A stretch of 64,000 nucleotides of DNA from an uncultured Paracoccaceae bacterium (GTDB taxonomy: Bacteria > Pseudomonadota > Alphaproteobacteria > Rhodobacterales > Rhodobacteraceae): the NCBI GenBank assembly GCA_947498645.1, contig CANMKS010000001.1, forward strand, positions 2,456,032-2,520,031, read 5' to 3'. This document shows positions 10,247 through 18,339 of the stretch, piece after piece (the first letter of the stretch is position 1; each line of letters begins with the position of its first letter). Below the pieces are notes generated by a model. That model searched no databases and had not been told where the DNA came from. It saw nothing but the letters and a program-made list of their open reading frames with translations. The position numbers were made by a program, and so were the translations under genes.

Positions 10247-10889
10247 AACCGAAACACCCGCCAACGACAGCCTGTTCGAAGCGCCCCCCATGGGCGAACA
10301 GGAACGCATGGTTGAGGCGATCCTCTTTGCCACCGCTGACCCGGTGTCAATCACCGAGCTGACAGGGCGGATGCCGCATGGCTGCGACCCGGCAGAGGCG
10401 TTGGCGAACCTGCGCAAGCGCTATGAGGGGCGCGGGGTGAATATCGTCAAGGTCGGCGATGCTTGGGCGATCCGCACGGCAGGCGATCTGGGCTTTCTGA
10501 TGCAGAAGGAAACGGTTGAGACGCGCAAGCTGTCCCGTGCTGCGATCGAGACGCTGGCCATTGTGGCCTACCACCAGCCCGTGACCCGTGCCGAGATTGA
10601 AGAGATCCGCGGCGTCAGCGTCAGTCGCGGTACAATTGATCAATTGATTGAACTGGAATGGATCCGTTTCGGCAGGCGCAAGATGACACCGGGGCGGCCT
10701 GTGACCTTTGTGGTGACACCCGGCTTCCTTGATCACTTCGGGTTAGAGAACGCGCGCGACCTGCCGGGGCTGAAAGAGCTGCGTTCTGCCGGATTGTTGG
10801 AAAACCGTCCACCTCCGGGTGCAAATGCGTTGGGTGACGCCGAAGACGACGATGATGATGATAACCAAAGCGAGATGTTTGAAGAGTAG
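10239..10889 (+). CDS. scpB: Segregation and condensation protein B
   Basis: This is the kite partner of ScpA in the SMC condensin. It consists of two winged-helix domains; the conserved central segment SRAAIETLAIVAYHQPVTRAEIE is visible near residues 98-120, followed by RGTIDQLIELEWI. The C-terminus is a very acidic tail rich in Asp. I use the ATG at 10239, which overlaps the 3' end of scpA, rather than an upstream in-frame codon at 10203. In many Rhodobacteraceae tatABC follows; here a 66-residue protein follows instead. Confidence 0.95.
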   Translation: MSKTETPANDSLFEAPPMGEQERMVEAILFATADPVSITELTGRMPHGCDPAEALANLRKRYEGRGVNIVKVGDAWAIRTAGDLGFLMQKETVETRKLSRAAIETLAIVAYHQPVTRAEIEEIRGVSVSRGTIDQLIELEWIRFGRRKMTPGRPVTFVVTPGFLDHFGLENARDLPGLKELRSAGLLENRPPPGANALGDAEDDDDDDNQSEMFEE

Positions 10890-10936
10890 CCTGTAGCTCT
10901 ATCTTCGCAGCACGGGGCCAGTTTGGAGCAGACCTG

Positions 10937-11137
10937 ATGAATATCGACCGTTTGATCACGATGATCACCAGAAAGCTGATGCGCAGCGGTATCAACAAGG
11001 GCATCGATCTGGCTGCGCGTCAGGGCAAAGCGCCTGAAGACATGACCCCCGAAGAACGCGAGCAAGCCAAAGCGGCGTCGCAGACGGCGCGGAAACTCCA
11101 AAAGGGGATGCGAGCGGCACGTCGGTTTATGCGGTAG
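10937..11137 (+). CDS. Small basic conserved hypothetical protein
   Basis: A 66-residue, strongly basic, helical protein with the central acidic segment EDMTPEEREQAKAA. I cannot assign a function. It lacks a membrane helix, so it is not TatA. It follows scpB by 47 nt on the same strand and ends in an Arg-rich tail. Composition and position suggest a genuine small gene, possibly nucleic-acid associated, but that is inference from charge alone. Confidence 0.6.
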   Translation: MNIDRLITMITRKLMRSGINKGIDLAARQGKAPEDMTPEEREQAKAASQTARKLQKGMRAARRFMR

Positions 11138-11261
11138 AAACACATTTTGCGCAGGCGTTCGGCCGCAGTGCGGGACGAAGAGGACCTTCCCACGCAAACG
11201 CCAATGACGGCTCCATTCACTTGAGCAGGCTATCTTCACCGAGATAGAATCCCTGTTGGTG

Positions 11262-11579
11262 CTACATCCCGCTACCAATAGTCTCTATTCGTAGAGTTTC
11301 GTCTTTGCTGCATTGCTCAAAGAAGTGGTAGTAGACCTTGGCATAGCCATCAGTGTCAGCCGCACCGTACCGCCCATGCGCAAGGCCAATCAAATAAAAT
11401 CGGACAGCGCCTCCGATTGCCGCAACTTCTGGGCTTGCTTCAGTGCCATCTGCTTCAAGTTGGAAAAGTGCTCCTAGACCCATTTTGCATGGCGCAAATA
11501 AGTGCCCCAGCGGCGGATCAAGGTCCTGCGCCAGAACCGGCGACCCACAAAACACCATTGCAGAAATCACCCTCAACAT
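11262..11579 (-). CDS. Small exported protein of unknown function
   Basis: A 105-residue product with a cleavable signal peptide (MLRVISAMVFCGSPVLAQ, cleavage near residue 17-18). The mature part of about 87 residues carries two cysteines (in FAPCKMG and FFEQCSKDE) that could form a disulfide in the periplasm. A GGAGAAT ribosome site precedes the ATG. No domain is recognised. The surrounding DNA, about 11.2-11.8 kb, is AT-richer than the core, so this may be an accessory gene. It is flanked by gene-poor DNA on both sides. Confidence 0.6.
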   Translation of the reverse strand: MLRVISAMVFCGSPVLAQDLDPPLGHLFAPCKMGLGALFQLEADGTEASPEVAAIGGAVRFYLIGLAHGRYGAADTDGYAKVYYHFFEQCSKDETLRIETIGSGM

Positions 11580-11809
11580 TCAGATTCTCCGGTCACCATC
11601 GGTCCATCATCGCACACGAACGTGCGTCGTCAATAGACTGTTGTGCGGCTGCAACTTTGTAGGTCTGTGTGTTTTACCCAGCATTCGCTGCGATTAGAGT
11701 AGACTGCGGGATAGGGGAAATCTCCAAAACATTTCAAAGTTCAAAAACCGCGTATAGTGGATGTTCAACAGACATGTTGCATCCGTCGCATTGGGCTCAG
11801 AACCGCCAT

Positions 11810-12889
11810 TCACCCTCGAAAATGCTTTGACAGCTTCAAGCCCTGACCCTGATAATTCGACTTGATCTCACGGCCATAGAGTGCGGCTGGCATCGCGGCC
11901 ATATGTTCGTACACCAGACGGCCAACCACCTGCCCATGCTCCAGCACAAACGGGGCCTCGTGGCAGCGTACCTCGAGCACGCCGCGTGATCCGGCGCCGC
12001 CCGCCTCTGCATAGCCAAAGCCGGGGTCAAAGAACCCGGCATAATGCACCCGGAATTCGCCCACCATCGCCAGGTAAGGGGCCATTTCGGCGGCTTGCAT
12101 GGGGGGGATCACAATCGCCTCGCGGCTCACCAGAATATAGAAGGCACCAGGGTCAAGGATGATCCAGCCGTCCTTGGTATGTACTTCTTCCCAGAACTCT
12201 GCGGGGTCGTAATGGTCCAGCCTGGACAGATCGACGACACCGGTGTGCGGCTTGGCGCGGTAGCCGACCAATGTGCCCTCGGCTGGTTTCAGATCGACCG
12301 AAAACCCCAGACCATCCGAGATTACCGGATCACCAGACACAATCGGGCTTTGCGCATGTAACGCCGCCAATTCATCGTCCGACATCAATGTCTTGCCCTG
12401 CCGAAAGATGATCTGATTCAGCATCTGGCCCGGCTTGGCCACAACAGAAAAGGATCGTGGGCAAATCTCGACGTAAAGCGGGCCGTCGTAGCCTTCGGGA
12501 ACGCGGTCAAACTCGACGCCATGGTCGGTGATGATGCGGGTCAGAAGGTCGAGCCGCCCGATGGATGATTTTGCGCTGGCGGCGGCGGTCATGCCTTTGG
12601 GCAGGCGCAGACGCTCCATCAGGGGCACGACGTAGACACAGCCCTTTTCAAGGACAGCGCCACCGTCAAGGGGCACCTCGTGCATCTTGAAATCATCCAG
12701 ACGGTCTTTGACGGTGCGCTGACGTCCGGCAAGAAAGGATGCGCGGACGCGGTAGGCGGTATCACCCAAGCGTAAATCAAGCGATGCTGGCTGGATCTGA
12801 CCGTCTGCAACAGGGCGATCAGAGGCAATGCGCCCCGCATCAAGCATCTCTCGGATCTGGTGGTCGGCCAATACGCCCGGTTTGGTCAT
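11810..12889 (-). CDS. dcd: 2'-deoxycytidine 5'-triphosphate deaminase, long alphaproteobacterial type
   Basis: The deaminase converts dCTP to dUTP to feed thymidylate synthesis. The protein has 359 residues, about twice the usual Dcd length. The DLRLGD and SAKSSIGRLDLLTRI segments in the first half match the dCTP deaminase/dUTPase fold, and the second half repeats the fold (FDPGFGYAEAGG, then LEHGQVVGRLVYEHM). The duplication is characteristic of the alphaproteobacterial form. The start is the ATG at 12889 behind GGGGGGATGTG. It lies just downstream of the tRNA-Pro terminator and needs its own promoter within about 20 nt, or readthrough. Confidence 0.88.
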   Translation of the reverse strand: MTKPGVLADHQIREMLDAGRIASDRPVADGQIQPASLDLRLGDTAYRVRASFLAGRQRTVKDRLDDFKMHEVPLDGGAVLEKGCVYVVPLMERLRLPKGMTAAASAKSSIGRLDLLTRIITDHGVEFDRVPEGYDGPLYVEICPRSFSVVAKPGQMLNQIIFRQGKTLMSDDELAALHAQSPIVSGDPVISDGLGFSVDLKPAEGTLVGYRAKPHTGVVDLSRLDHYDPAEFWEEVHTKDGWIILDPGAFYILVSREAIVIPPMQAAEMAPYLAMVGEFRVHYAGFFDPGFGYAEAGGAGSRGVLEVRCHEAPFVLEHGQVVGRLVYEHMAAMPAALYGREIKSNYQGQGLKLSKHFRG

Positions 12890-12909
12890 CACATCCCCCC
12901 TTGGGATAC

Positions 12910-12943
12910 AAAAACGCCCGTCGTGCGACTGCACTGACGGGCG
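12910..12943 (-). terminator. Rho-independent terminator after tRNA-Pro
   Basis: On the reverse strand an 8-bp perfect GC stem (CGCCCGTC paired with GACGGGCG) extends inward through a further 4-bp stem with a GACT-type loop and one bulged base, and is followed by five T residues. It begins nine nt past the CCA end of tRNA-Pro, so it ends that transcript. Confidence 0.85.
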
Positions 12944-12951
12944 GTTATGTT

Positions 12952-13028
12952 TGGTCGGGCTAGCAGGACTCGAACCTGCGACCTTCCGTCCCCCAGACGG
13001 ACGCGCTACCAGGCTGCGCCATAGCCCG
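12952..13028 (-). tRNA. tRNA-Pro (anticodon GGG)
   Basis: The reverse strand folds as a complete 77-nt cloverleaf. The acceptor stem is CGGGCTA/TAGCCCG with discriminator A and an encoded CCA, the D arm contains AGCCTGGTAGC, the anticodon stem is TCCGT/ACGGA with loop CTGGGGG, and the T arm is GCAGG-TTCGAAT-CCTGC. Loop positions 3-5 give GGG, decoding CCC. A promoter and a terminator flank it closely. Confidence 0.97.
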
Positions 13029-13038
13029 ACTGGCCGCG

Positions 13039-13066
13039 TTCATACCCCAAATGTGCGCAAGGGCAA
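13039..13066 (-). promoter_or_regulatory. Predicted sigma-70 promoter of tRNA-Pro
   Basis: Reading the reverse strand, TTGCCC (-35) is followed by a 16-nt spacer and TATGAA (-10), ending ten bases before the mature 5' end of tRNA-Pro. The placement suits a tRNA promoter. The score is by eye only. Confidence 0.45.
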
Positions 13067-13083
13067 GCCCGAAAAGCACAGAT

Positions 13084-13650
13084 TCACGCCTCCTGCATCC
13101 GGGCGCGCACGGTTTCGAGGCGGGCCAGAAGGGGCGCGATCTGTGCGGCATGGCCCTGCAAGGCCGCCGGATCAATCGGCGCACGGCCGATCAGGCGGGC
13201 AGGGACGTCAGGCAGCCCCTTGGGCGGCAAAGGCAGGTCGATCCTCAGCTTTGGCGCTGTGGGCGGGCCACCCAGCGGCAGATCCGCCTGAGCAGGGGCC
13301 ACAGGCACGGGTTTTGGTGCGGGTTTCGACTTGGCCCTGACAACTTTTTCGATGGGCGACAGGCCCGTGTCGTCGGTCATTGACGCGCCAAGACCCGCCA
13401 CATGTTTGACGCCCTTCTCGCGCAGCAGCTTTTGGGTGCCTTTGATGGTCAGGCCATCTTCGTGCAACAGCTTTTTGATTCCACCCAACAAATCCATGTC
13501 AGTGGGCCGGTAATAGCGGCGCCCACCGGCCCCTTTGACGGGTTTGATCTGGCTGAACTTGCTTTCCCAAAAGCGCAGCACATGGGTTGGGGTGTCCAAC
13601 CACTCTGCGACTTCACTGATTGTACGAAAAGCGTCTTTGGCTTTGGCCAT
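13084..13650 (-). CDS. MerR-family transcriptional regulator
   Basis: A 188-residue regulator with an N-terminal MerR winged helix ([11 protein letters not shown], then LRFWESKF and [14 protein letters not shown] within the first 55 residues). A short helix follows, then a long Pro/Ala-rich tail without the usual metal-binding cysteines. The effector is unknown. The gene starts four nt after ihfA and is conserved in this position in alphaproteobacteria, so it is part of the plsX-fabH-ihfA operon. A link to lipid metabolism is inference from context. Confidence 0.88.
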   Translation of the reverse strand: MAKAKDAFRTISEVAEWLDTPTHVLRFWESKFSQIKPVKGAGGRRYYRPTDMDLLGGIKKLLHEDGLTIKGTQKLLREKGVKHVAGLGASMTDDTGLSPIEKVVRAKSKPAPKPVPVAPAQADLPLGGPPTAPKLRIDLPLPPKGLPDVPARLIGRAPIDPAALQGHAAQIAPLLARLETVRARMQEA

Positions 13651-13653
13651 GAC

Positions 13654-13956
13654 CTAGCTTTTGTTCCCTGCCGCCACGCGGTCTTTCATCAGGTGCGACG
13701 GGCGGAACGTCAGCACGCGGCGGGGGTGAATTGGCACCTCCTCGCCGGTTTTGGGGTTACGGCCCACGCGGGCCGCCTTTTCACGCACGGAAAATGTACC
13801 AAAGGATGAGACTTTGACCGTTTCACCGGCCACCAGCGCATCGGACACATGACTGAGCACACTTTCCACCAGATCGGCACTGTCGTTTCTGGAAAGTCCT
13901 ACTTGTGAATGAACCGCATCTGCCAGGTCCATCCTCGTTAAAGTCTTATCAGCCAT
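13654..13956 (-). CDS. ihfA: Integration host factor subunit alpha
   Basis: A 100-residue DNA-bending protein of the HU/IHF family. With IhfB it binds and sharply bends specific sites in recombination, replication and transcription. The family signature [22 protein letters not shown] is present in the C-terminal half; the Pro of this arm intercalates in the minor groove. The ATG at 13956 ([13 protein letters not shown]) gives the standard length; the frame is open slightly further upstream. It lies in the plsX-fabH-ihfA-merR order typical of the class. Confidence 0.95.
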   Translation of the reverse strand: MADKTLTRMDLADAVHSQVGLSRNDSADLVESVLSHVSDALVAGETVKVSSFGTFSVREKAARVGRNPKTGEEVPIHPRRVLTFRPSHLMKDRVAAGNKS

Positions 13957-14056
13957 CAAAAAACCCCTCACAATTAGCGCAGAGCATATGCGCCAGCTAA
14001 ATTCAGAGTCAATAACAACGGCTTGGCGTTTAAGGTGAACAAACCGTTTCCGGCGA

Positions 14057-15028
14057 TTACCAGCGGATTACCACGGCTCCCCAAGCCAATCCGCCGCCGA
14101 TTGCCTCGGTTACGACAAGATCACCTTGCTTGATCTGGCCATTTGCGACCGCAGTCGAGAGTGCCAAGGGAATCGATGCAGCCGATGTATTGCCATGGTC
14201 CTGCACGGTCACAACGACCCGCTCCATCTCGACGCCCAGCTTTTTGGCCGTGGCCTGGATGATGCGGATATTTGCCTGATGCGGCACAACCCAGGTCACA
14301 TCATCGGGGCCCAAACCAACCTTTTCCAACGCGGTATCCGCCGTTTTGGCGAGCTTTTCAACCGCATGGCGGAAGACCTCTTTGCCCTCCATGCGCAACA
14401 TGCCGGTGTTCTGCGTGGACACGCCGCCATCAACATAAAGCAGGTCTTTGTAGCGCCCGTCAGAGTTCAGGTCTGTCGACAGAACACCCCGGTCAGCGGC
14501 ATCGCCGTTGCCTTCTTCGGCCTCAAGGATCAGCGCACCGGCACCATCCCCGAAAAGCACGCAGGTCGAGCGATCGGTCCAATCCATGATCCTGCTGAAT
14601 GTCTCGGCACCGATCACCATCACCCGGTCTGCCTGACCGGACATGATCAGCGCGTTGGCATTGGACAAGGCGTAAACGAATCCTGCACAAACCGCTTGCA
14701 CATCAAAGGCATAGCCGCTGGTGTTGCCGATATTATGCTGCACCATCGTGGCCGCAGAGGGGAATGTCAGGTCAGCAGTTGAGGTTGCCAGAACAATCGC
14801 GTCGATGTCGTTGCCGTCCATGCCGGCCATGGCCAGTGCGGCCTTTGCGGCATGGGTTGCCAGATCCGAGGTGGTTTCATCCGCTGCCGCGAAATGACGG
14901 CGTTCAATGCCAGAGCGCGCCTTGATCCACTCATCAGACGTATCCAGCGTTTTCTCGAATTCGGCGTTTGGAACTACGCGTTCTGGCAGGTAGTGACCAA
15001 CCCCTTTGACGACTGCGCGACGCATCAT
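14057..15028 (-). CDS. fabH: Beta-ketoacyl-[acyl-carrier-protein] synthase III
   Basis: The enzyme condenses acetyl-CoA with malonyl-ACP to start fatty-acid synthesis. The catalytic Cys is near residue 114 in [12 protein letters not shown]. The active-site His ([10 protein letters not shown]) and Asn ([10 protein letters not shown]) complete the triad in the C-terminal third. The 323-residue length is normal. It starts two nt after the plsX stop, so the two are probably translated together. Two consecutive ATG codons open the gene. Confidence 0.97.
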   Translation of the reverse strand: MMRRAVVKGVGHYLPERVVPNAEFEKTLDTSDEWIKARSGIERRHFAAADETTSDLATHAAKAALAMAGMDGNDIDAIVLATSTADLTFPSAATMVQHNIGNTSGYAFDVQAVCAGFVYALSNANALIMSGQADRVMVIGAETFSRIMDWTDRSTCVLFGDGAGALILEAEEGNGDAADRGVLSTDLNSDGRYKDLLYVDGGVSTQNTGMLRMEGKEVFRHAVEKLAKTADTALEKVGLGPDDVTWVVPHQANIRIIQATAKKLGVEMERVVVTVQDHGNTSAASIPLALSTAVANGQIKQGDLVVTEAIGGGLAWGAVVIRW

Positions 15029-15030
15029 GC

Positions 15031-16155
15031 CTATTTGCCCGTTTTTGTTTTGAGACCTGACGTCTCGCTTTCTTGTCCCGCATCTTGGGCAAGCGAAGCG
15101 GCCGATGCAACCCGTGCGGCGAGTTTATCGGAAAATCCGCTTTGCGCCAGCCGGTACGCCAGATGCAGCGCGGCCGCGACGCCGGTTGCATCAGCCGATC
15201 CATGGCTTTTGATCACGGTTTGGTTCAGCCCAAGAAACACGCCGCCGTTGACCCGGCGCGGATCAATCCGTTTGCGCAGGCTGCGCAATGACCCACGCGC
15301 GAGCAACGCACCCAGCATCGACCAGGGATTCTTGAGCAATGCACCGCGCAAAAGCTCGCTGATCAGGGTGGCGGTGCCTTCGCCGGTCTTCAGCGCGACG
15401 TTCCCGGTAAACCCATCGGTGACGATCACATCAACGATGTTCGACGGCAGATCACCGCCTTCGATAAAGCCGACATATTCAAAATCACCAATGACAGCGG
15501 CGTTGGCGATCAACTCATGGGCGACTTTCAACTCGGCGCGGCCTTTGTGTTCTTCGGTGCCGACGTTCAGCAACCCGACACGCGGACGGGCGATGTCAAG
15601 ACCGTTGCGGGCATAGGATGCACCCATCAGCGCATAGGTCAGCAGATCATCCTGATCAGCGCGGATATCAGCGCCAGCGTCCAGCATGACGTTAAAACCC
15701 GATGGATTGCGTGAGGGCCAGAGGCAGGCAATGGCGGGGCGGTTCACGCCCTCGGCCTTGCGCAGACGCAGCATCGACATGGCCATCAGGCCACCGGTGT
15801 TGCCGCAACTGACCGCCACCGCGGCCTGATTGGCGCGCACCGCTTCGATGGCGGACCACATGGAGGTTTTCTTGCCATTGCGCAGCACATGGCTGGGCTT
15901 GTCGGTCATCTTCACAACTTCGGCGGCGTCGTGAATCGTCACACGGTCTGTGATGCCCTGTTTGGCGACAAGCGGTGCAAGCTCTGCCTGGGGGCCGTGC
16001 AGGATTGCATGGGCATCGGGTTTGTCACCCAGAAACTTCGAAAGGCCCGCAACAACAGTTGCAGGCCCTTGATCTCCGCCCATGGCGTCAACGGAAAGCA
16101 CTTGACTGGCAGCATGTCCCTGCGTCGGAGCAGTGTCCGTCTGGGCTGATGTCAT
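15031..16155 (-). CDS. plsX: Phosphate acyltransferase
   Basis: PlsX makes acyl-phosphate from acyl-ACP, the first committed step to phosphatidic acid with PlsY and PlsC. The signature [12 protein letters not shown] near residues 20-31 and the [18 protein letters not shown] segment are diagnostic. At 374 residues it is slightly long because of an N-terminal extension of about 18 residues and a polar C-terminal tail. It lies between rpmF and fabH, the widely conserved order. Confidence 0.97.
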   Translation of the reverse strand: MTSAQTDTAPTQGHAASQVLSVDAMGGDQGPATVVAGLSKFLGDKPDAHAILHGPQAELAPLVAKQGITDRVTIHDAAEVVKMTDKPSHVLRNGKKTSMWSAIEAVRANQAAVAVSCGNTGGLMAMSMLRLRKAEGVNRPAIACLWPSRNPSGFNVMLDAGADIRADQDDLLTYALMGASYARNGLDIARPRVGLLNVGTEEHKGRAELKVAHELIANAAVIGDFEYVGFIEGGDLPSNIVDVIVTDGFTGNVALKTGEGTATLISELLRGALLKNPWSMLGALLARGSLRSLRKRIDPRRVNGGVFLGLNQTVIKSHGSADATGVAAALHLAYRLAQSGFSDKLAARVASAASLAQDAGQESETSGLKTKTGK

Positions 16156-16176
16156 GCCAGATGCCTTTGCGCAGCT

Positions 16177-16383
16177 TTATGCAGCGTCGTCGTCGAGGTC
16201 GATTTCGGTGGTGTCTGCGATCACTTCGCGTGTCGCATAGTGGCCGCAGGAGGGGCACACATGGTGTGGGCGCTTCAGCTCACCACAGTTGTCACATTCG
16301 TTGGGGTTTGCCGCAACCAATGCGTCATGTGCGCGCCGGTTGTTGCGGCGGGATTTGGATACTTTGTTCTGCTGGACAGCCAT
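16177..16383 (-). CDS. rpmF: 50S ribosomal protein L32
   Basis: A 68-residue zinc-ribbon ribosomal protein. The basic N-terminus [17 protein letters not shown] is typical, and the four zinc ligands Cys30, Cys33, Cys43 and Cys46 are all present, so this is the zinc-bound form. The acidic C-terminus is common in alphaproteobacteria. It lies between yceD and plsX, as in most proteobacteria, coupling ribosome and lipid synthesis genes. Confidence 0.98.
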   Translation of the reverse strand: MAVQQNKVSKSRRNNRRAHDALVAANPNECDNCGELKRPHHVCPSCGHYATREVIADTTEIDLDDDAA

Positions 16384-16547
16384 GTCTCAACCCTATGATA
16401 TAAAGGGCCGCGGCCCAGATTTCTTTCGTGTCTGGCGGGGTCCTACGCCAATCCGGCAGCCCTGTCGAGACCCGATGTAAAAGAGGCCGCGAACATACTG
16501 CGATTCCCTTGATGTGCAACCCTTTTTCGCGCCTGCATGACGCGGGA

Positions 16548-17105
16548 TTATTCGCCTTTCTTTTCAAGGCTTTCGCGCAGGGATTCGAGCCCTGCAAAGG
16601 GCTTTGCGTCCTCATCGCGCATCGGTGCGACGCCGGGGGCTGCAAATACCGCCTCACCAAGGTCGGCATTTGCGGCACGCGGATAAAGCGGCAGCGCCAG
16701 CGCCAGCGCCTCGATCATCACCTGCGCCAGATCGAGTGTTGCGGGCAGTGGTTCGCTGTTTTCATCCGCCGTCATTTCGACCTCTGACGCCTCGGGTTCT
16801 GCCATGTCAGCGACATAGGCGCGGTTCAGCGCCTCATCGATCCGTGTTGTCACCGGATCGAGCGTGACAACGCAGTCTTGCACCACTGTGGCGCCAAGTT
16901 CGGCCTGCAGGTGCCAATCGGTCTTGCCCTGAGGCGCCAGCGATCCGGCAAAGCGCAGTTTCTTGATGCCCCTGATGCCAAGTTCCGCAGCGATGGCCGT
17001 GCGCTCATCGCCCGTGGGCACAAGCGCAAAGGTGGTCGCCTTGCGCGTCGCAAGATCAGACAAACGTATCCGTGATTGGGGCAGTTGAGGCAAAGCAGCT
17101 TCCAT
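16548..17105 (-). CDS. yceD: DUF177 / YceD-family protein
   Basis: A 185-residue member of the family whose genes sit immediately upstream of rpmF across bacteria. Homologues are linked to 23S rRNA accumulation and ribosome assembly. The segment VVQDCVVTLDPVTTRIDEAL, with the conserved Cys, is typical of the family core, followed by an acidic stretch and DLAQVMIEALALALPLYP. I take the ATG at 17105; the longer open frame upstream would run into the divergent bamE region. Confidence 0.87.
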   Translation of the reverse strand: MEAALPQLPQSRIRLSDLATRKATTFALVPTGDERTAIAAELGIRGIKKLRFAGSLAPQGKTDWHLQAELGATVVQDCVVTLDPVTTRIDEALNRAYVADMAEPEASEVEMTADENSEPLPATLDLAQVMIEALALALPLYPRAANADLGEAVFAAPGVAPMRDEDAKPFAGLESLRESLEKKGE

Positions 17106-17176
17106 TCTTGAACCGGGACGGGGGGTGCTGTATCGGGGATAAAAGGCGCGAGACGCCAAGGCAAGAGGGCGCAGCA

Positions 17177-17653
17177 ATGAGTGCAAAGACAGGCAATTGG
17201 CGAAACGCCCTGCGTATCGCGGGGATGGTGGCCCTGATCGGGGCAACCACGGCCTGCACCCAGTTGGACCGTTTCCACGGATTTATCCCGCCCGCCGAAG
17301 AGATCGACACGCTGCAAGTCGGCGCATCCAGCAAGGACGAAGTGATCGCCTTGTTCGGCACGCCGATTGCGGATCGCGGATTGCAAAACAACACGATCTA
17401 CTATGCGGCAAGCCAGTTCCGCTACTTCGGCCCTTTCGCGCCCGAAGAAGTAAACCGCGAGGTTCTGGCGATTGATTTCGACGCAAACAACCGCCTGCGG
17501 AACGTGTCACGCTACACGCTCGAAGACGGGCGCGTCGTGGTGCTTGACCGCCGCGTGACCGAAGACGGGATCAACGACGTGACGTTCCTCAGCCAGTTGC
17601 TGGGATCACTCGGACGGATTGATGCCGGGCAGTTGCTGGGTGAAAACGGGTAG
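17177..17653 (+). CDS. bamE: Outer membrane assembly lipoprotein, BamE/SmpA/OmlA family
   Basis: The 158-residue protein has a lipoprotein signal peptide ending in a GATTAC lipobox near residue 25, so the mature protein is expected to be anchored in the outer membrane and to assist BamA. The BamE fold is visible in the segment VGASSKDEVIALFGTP, followed by the YYAAS strand. The ATG at 17177 follows an AAGAGGGC ribosome site; the frame is open further upstream but only this start gives the signal peptide. It is divergent from yceD with about 70 nt between starts. Confidence 0.9.
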   Translation: MSAKTGNWRNALRIAGMVALIGATTACTQLDRFHGFIPPAEEIDTLQVGASSKDEVIALFGTPIADRGLQNNTIYYAASQFRYFGPFAPEEVNREVLAIDFDANNRLRNVSRYTLEDGRVVVLDRRVTEDGINDVTFLSQLLGSLGRIDAGQLLGENG

Positions 17654-17750
17654 AGAGGGACTGCAACGGGCAAGGTAGGCCTCGCCGAGGTTCACTTGGG
17701 CCGGGTTAACCGTCTTTGTGGTGGGCCGAAGTTGCCATGTGCAATCACAT

Positions 17751-17772
17751 GCGTGGGTTTCACCCACCCTAC
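17751..17772. repeat. 22-nt palindromic repeat, copy 1
   Basis: The 22-base element has a perfect 6-bp stem (GTGGGT/ACCCAC) around a TTC loop, with flanks gc and cctac. An identical copy is at 45947-45968. Both copies lie where two convergent genes end (here bamE and msrB). It resembles a REP-like element; the surrounding 187 bases contain no gene. Confidence 0.7.
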
Positions 17773-17840
17773 ACACGTAACCGCAATGGCCTCAAACCAA
17801 CCACGCCCACCGCAGAACACACGCGCGCAATCCGCTGAAA

Positions 17841-18233
17841 CTACTCCTCCGGCTCAAACTCCAGCGCGACCCCGTTGATGCAGTAGCGCAACCCTGTCGG
17901 TTGCGGACCATCGGGAAACACATGTCCGAGGTGCGCCTCGCAGCGGTTACAGTGCACCTCGGTCCGCTTCATGAAAAAACTGCGGTCGACGCTTTCGCCC
18001 ACCATCTCGCCGTCAACGGGTTGATAGAATGACGGCCAGCCGGTGCCGCTTTCGAACTTTGCATCCTGATCGAACAAGGGCGCGCCGCAGCAAACGCACA
18101 TGTAAGTGCCCGGACCCTTTGGGAAATCCTCATGTGTGCCCGCGCGCTCGGTCCCATGTTTGCGCGTGACCTTATAGGCCATATCAGAAAGCTGGGCGCG
18201 CCATTCGGCGTCTGATTTTACGATCTTGTCCAT
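17841..18233 (-). CDS. msrB: Peptide-methionine (R)-S-oxide reductase
   Basis: MsrB reduces methionine-R-sulfoxide in oxidised proteins. The 130-residue protein has the two zinc CxxC pairs (Cys46/Cys49 and Cys95/Cys98), the SGTGWPSFYQP substrate motif near residues 62-72, the HLGHVFPDGP loop and the catalytic Cys118 in RYCINGVAL. Length is typical for the stand-alone form. It is a cytoplasmic, monocistronic gene convergent with bamE. Confidence 0.97.
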   Translation of the reverse strand: MDKIVKSDAEWRAQLSDMAYKVTRKHGTERAGTHEDFPKGPGTYMCVCCGAPLFDQDAKFESGTGWPSFYQPVDGEMVGESVDRSFFMKRTEVHCNRCEAHLGHVFPDGPQPTGLRYCINGVALEFEPEE

Positions 18234-18339
18234 GGGATCACCTTTTTGTCTTTTGTGTCGCGCCTAATGTAGGGCTGCGCCGCCGGTTCGCCAAGGCACA
18301 CACTTGCGCTTATCACGGCACTGTCATAGCCACGCGGTC

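Noticed and set aside
10733..11278. Reverse frame of 181 residues at the scpB 3' end
   Set aside because: It is antisense to scpB and the 66-residue gene and its product has no folded-protein character.
16384..16547. Possible small gene between rpmF and yceD
   Set aside because: The frames are short and lack ribosome sites. The gap is better seen as leader sequence for rpmF.
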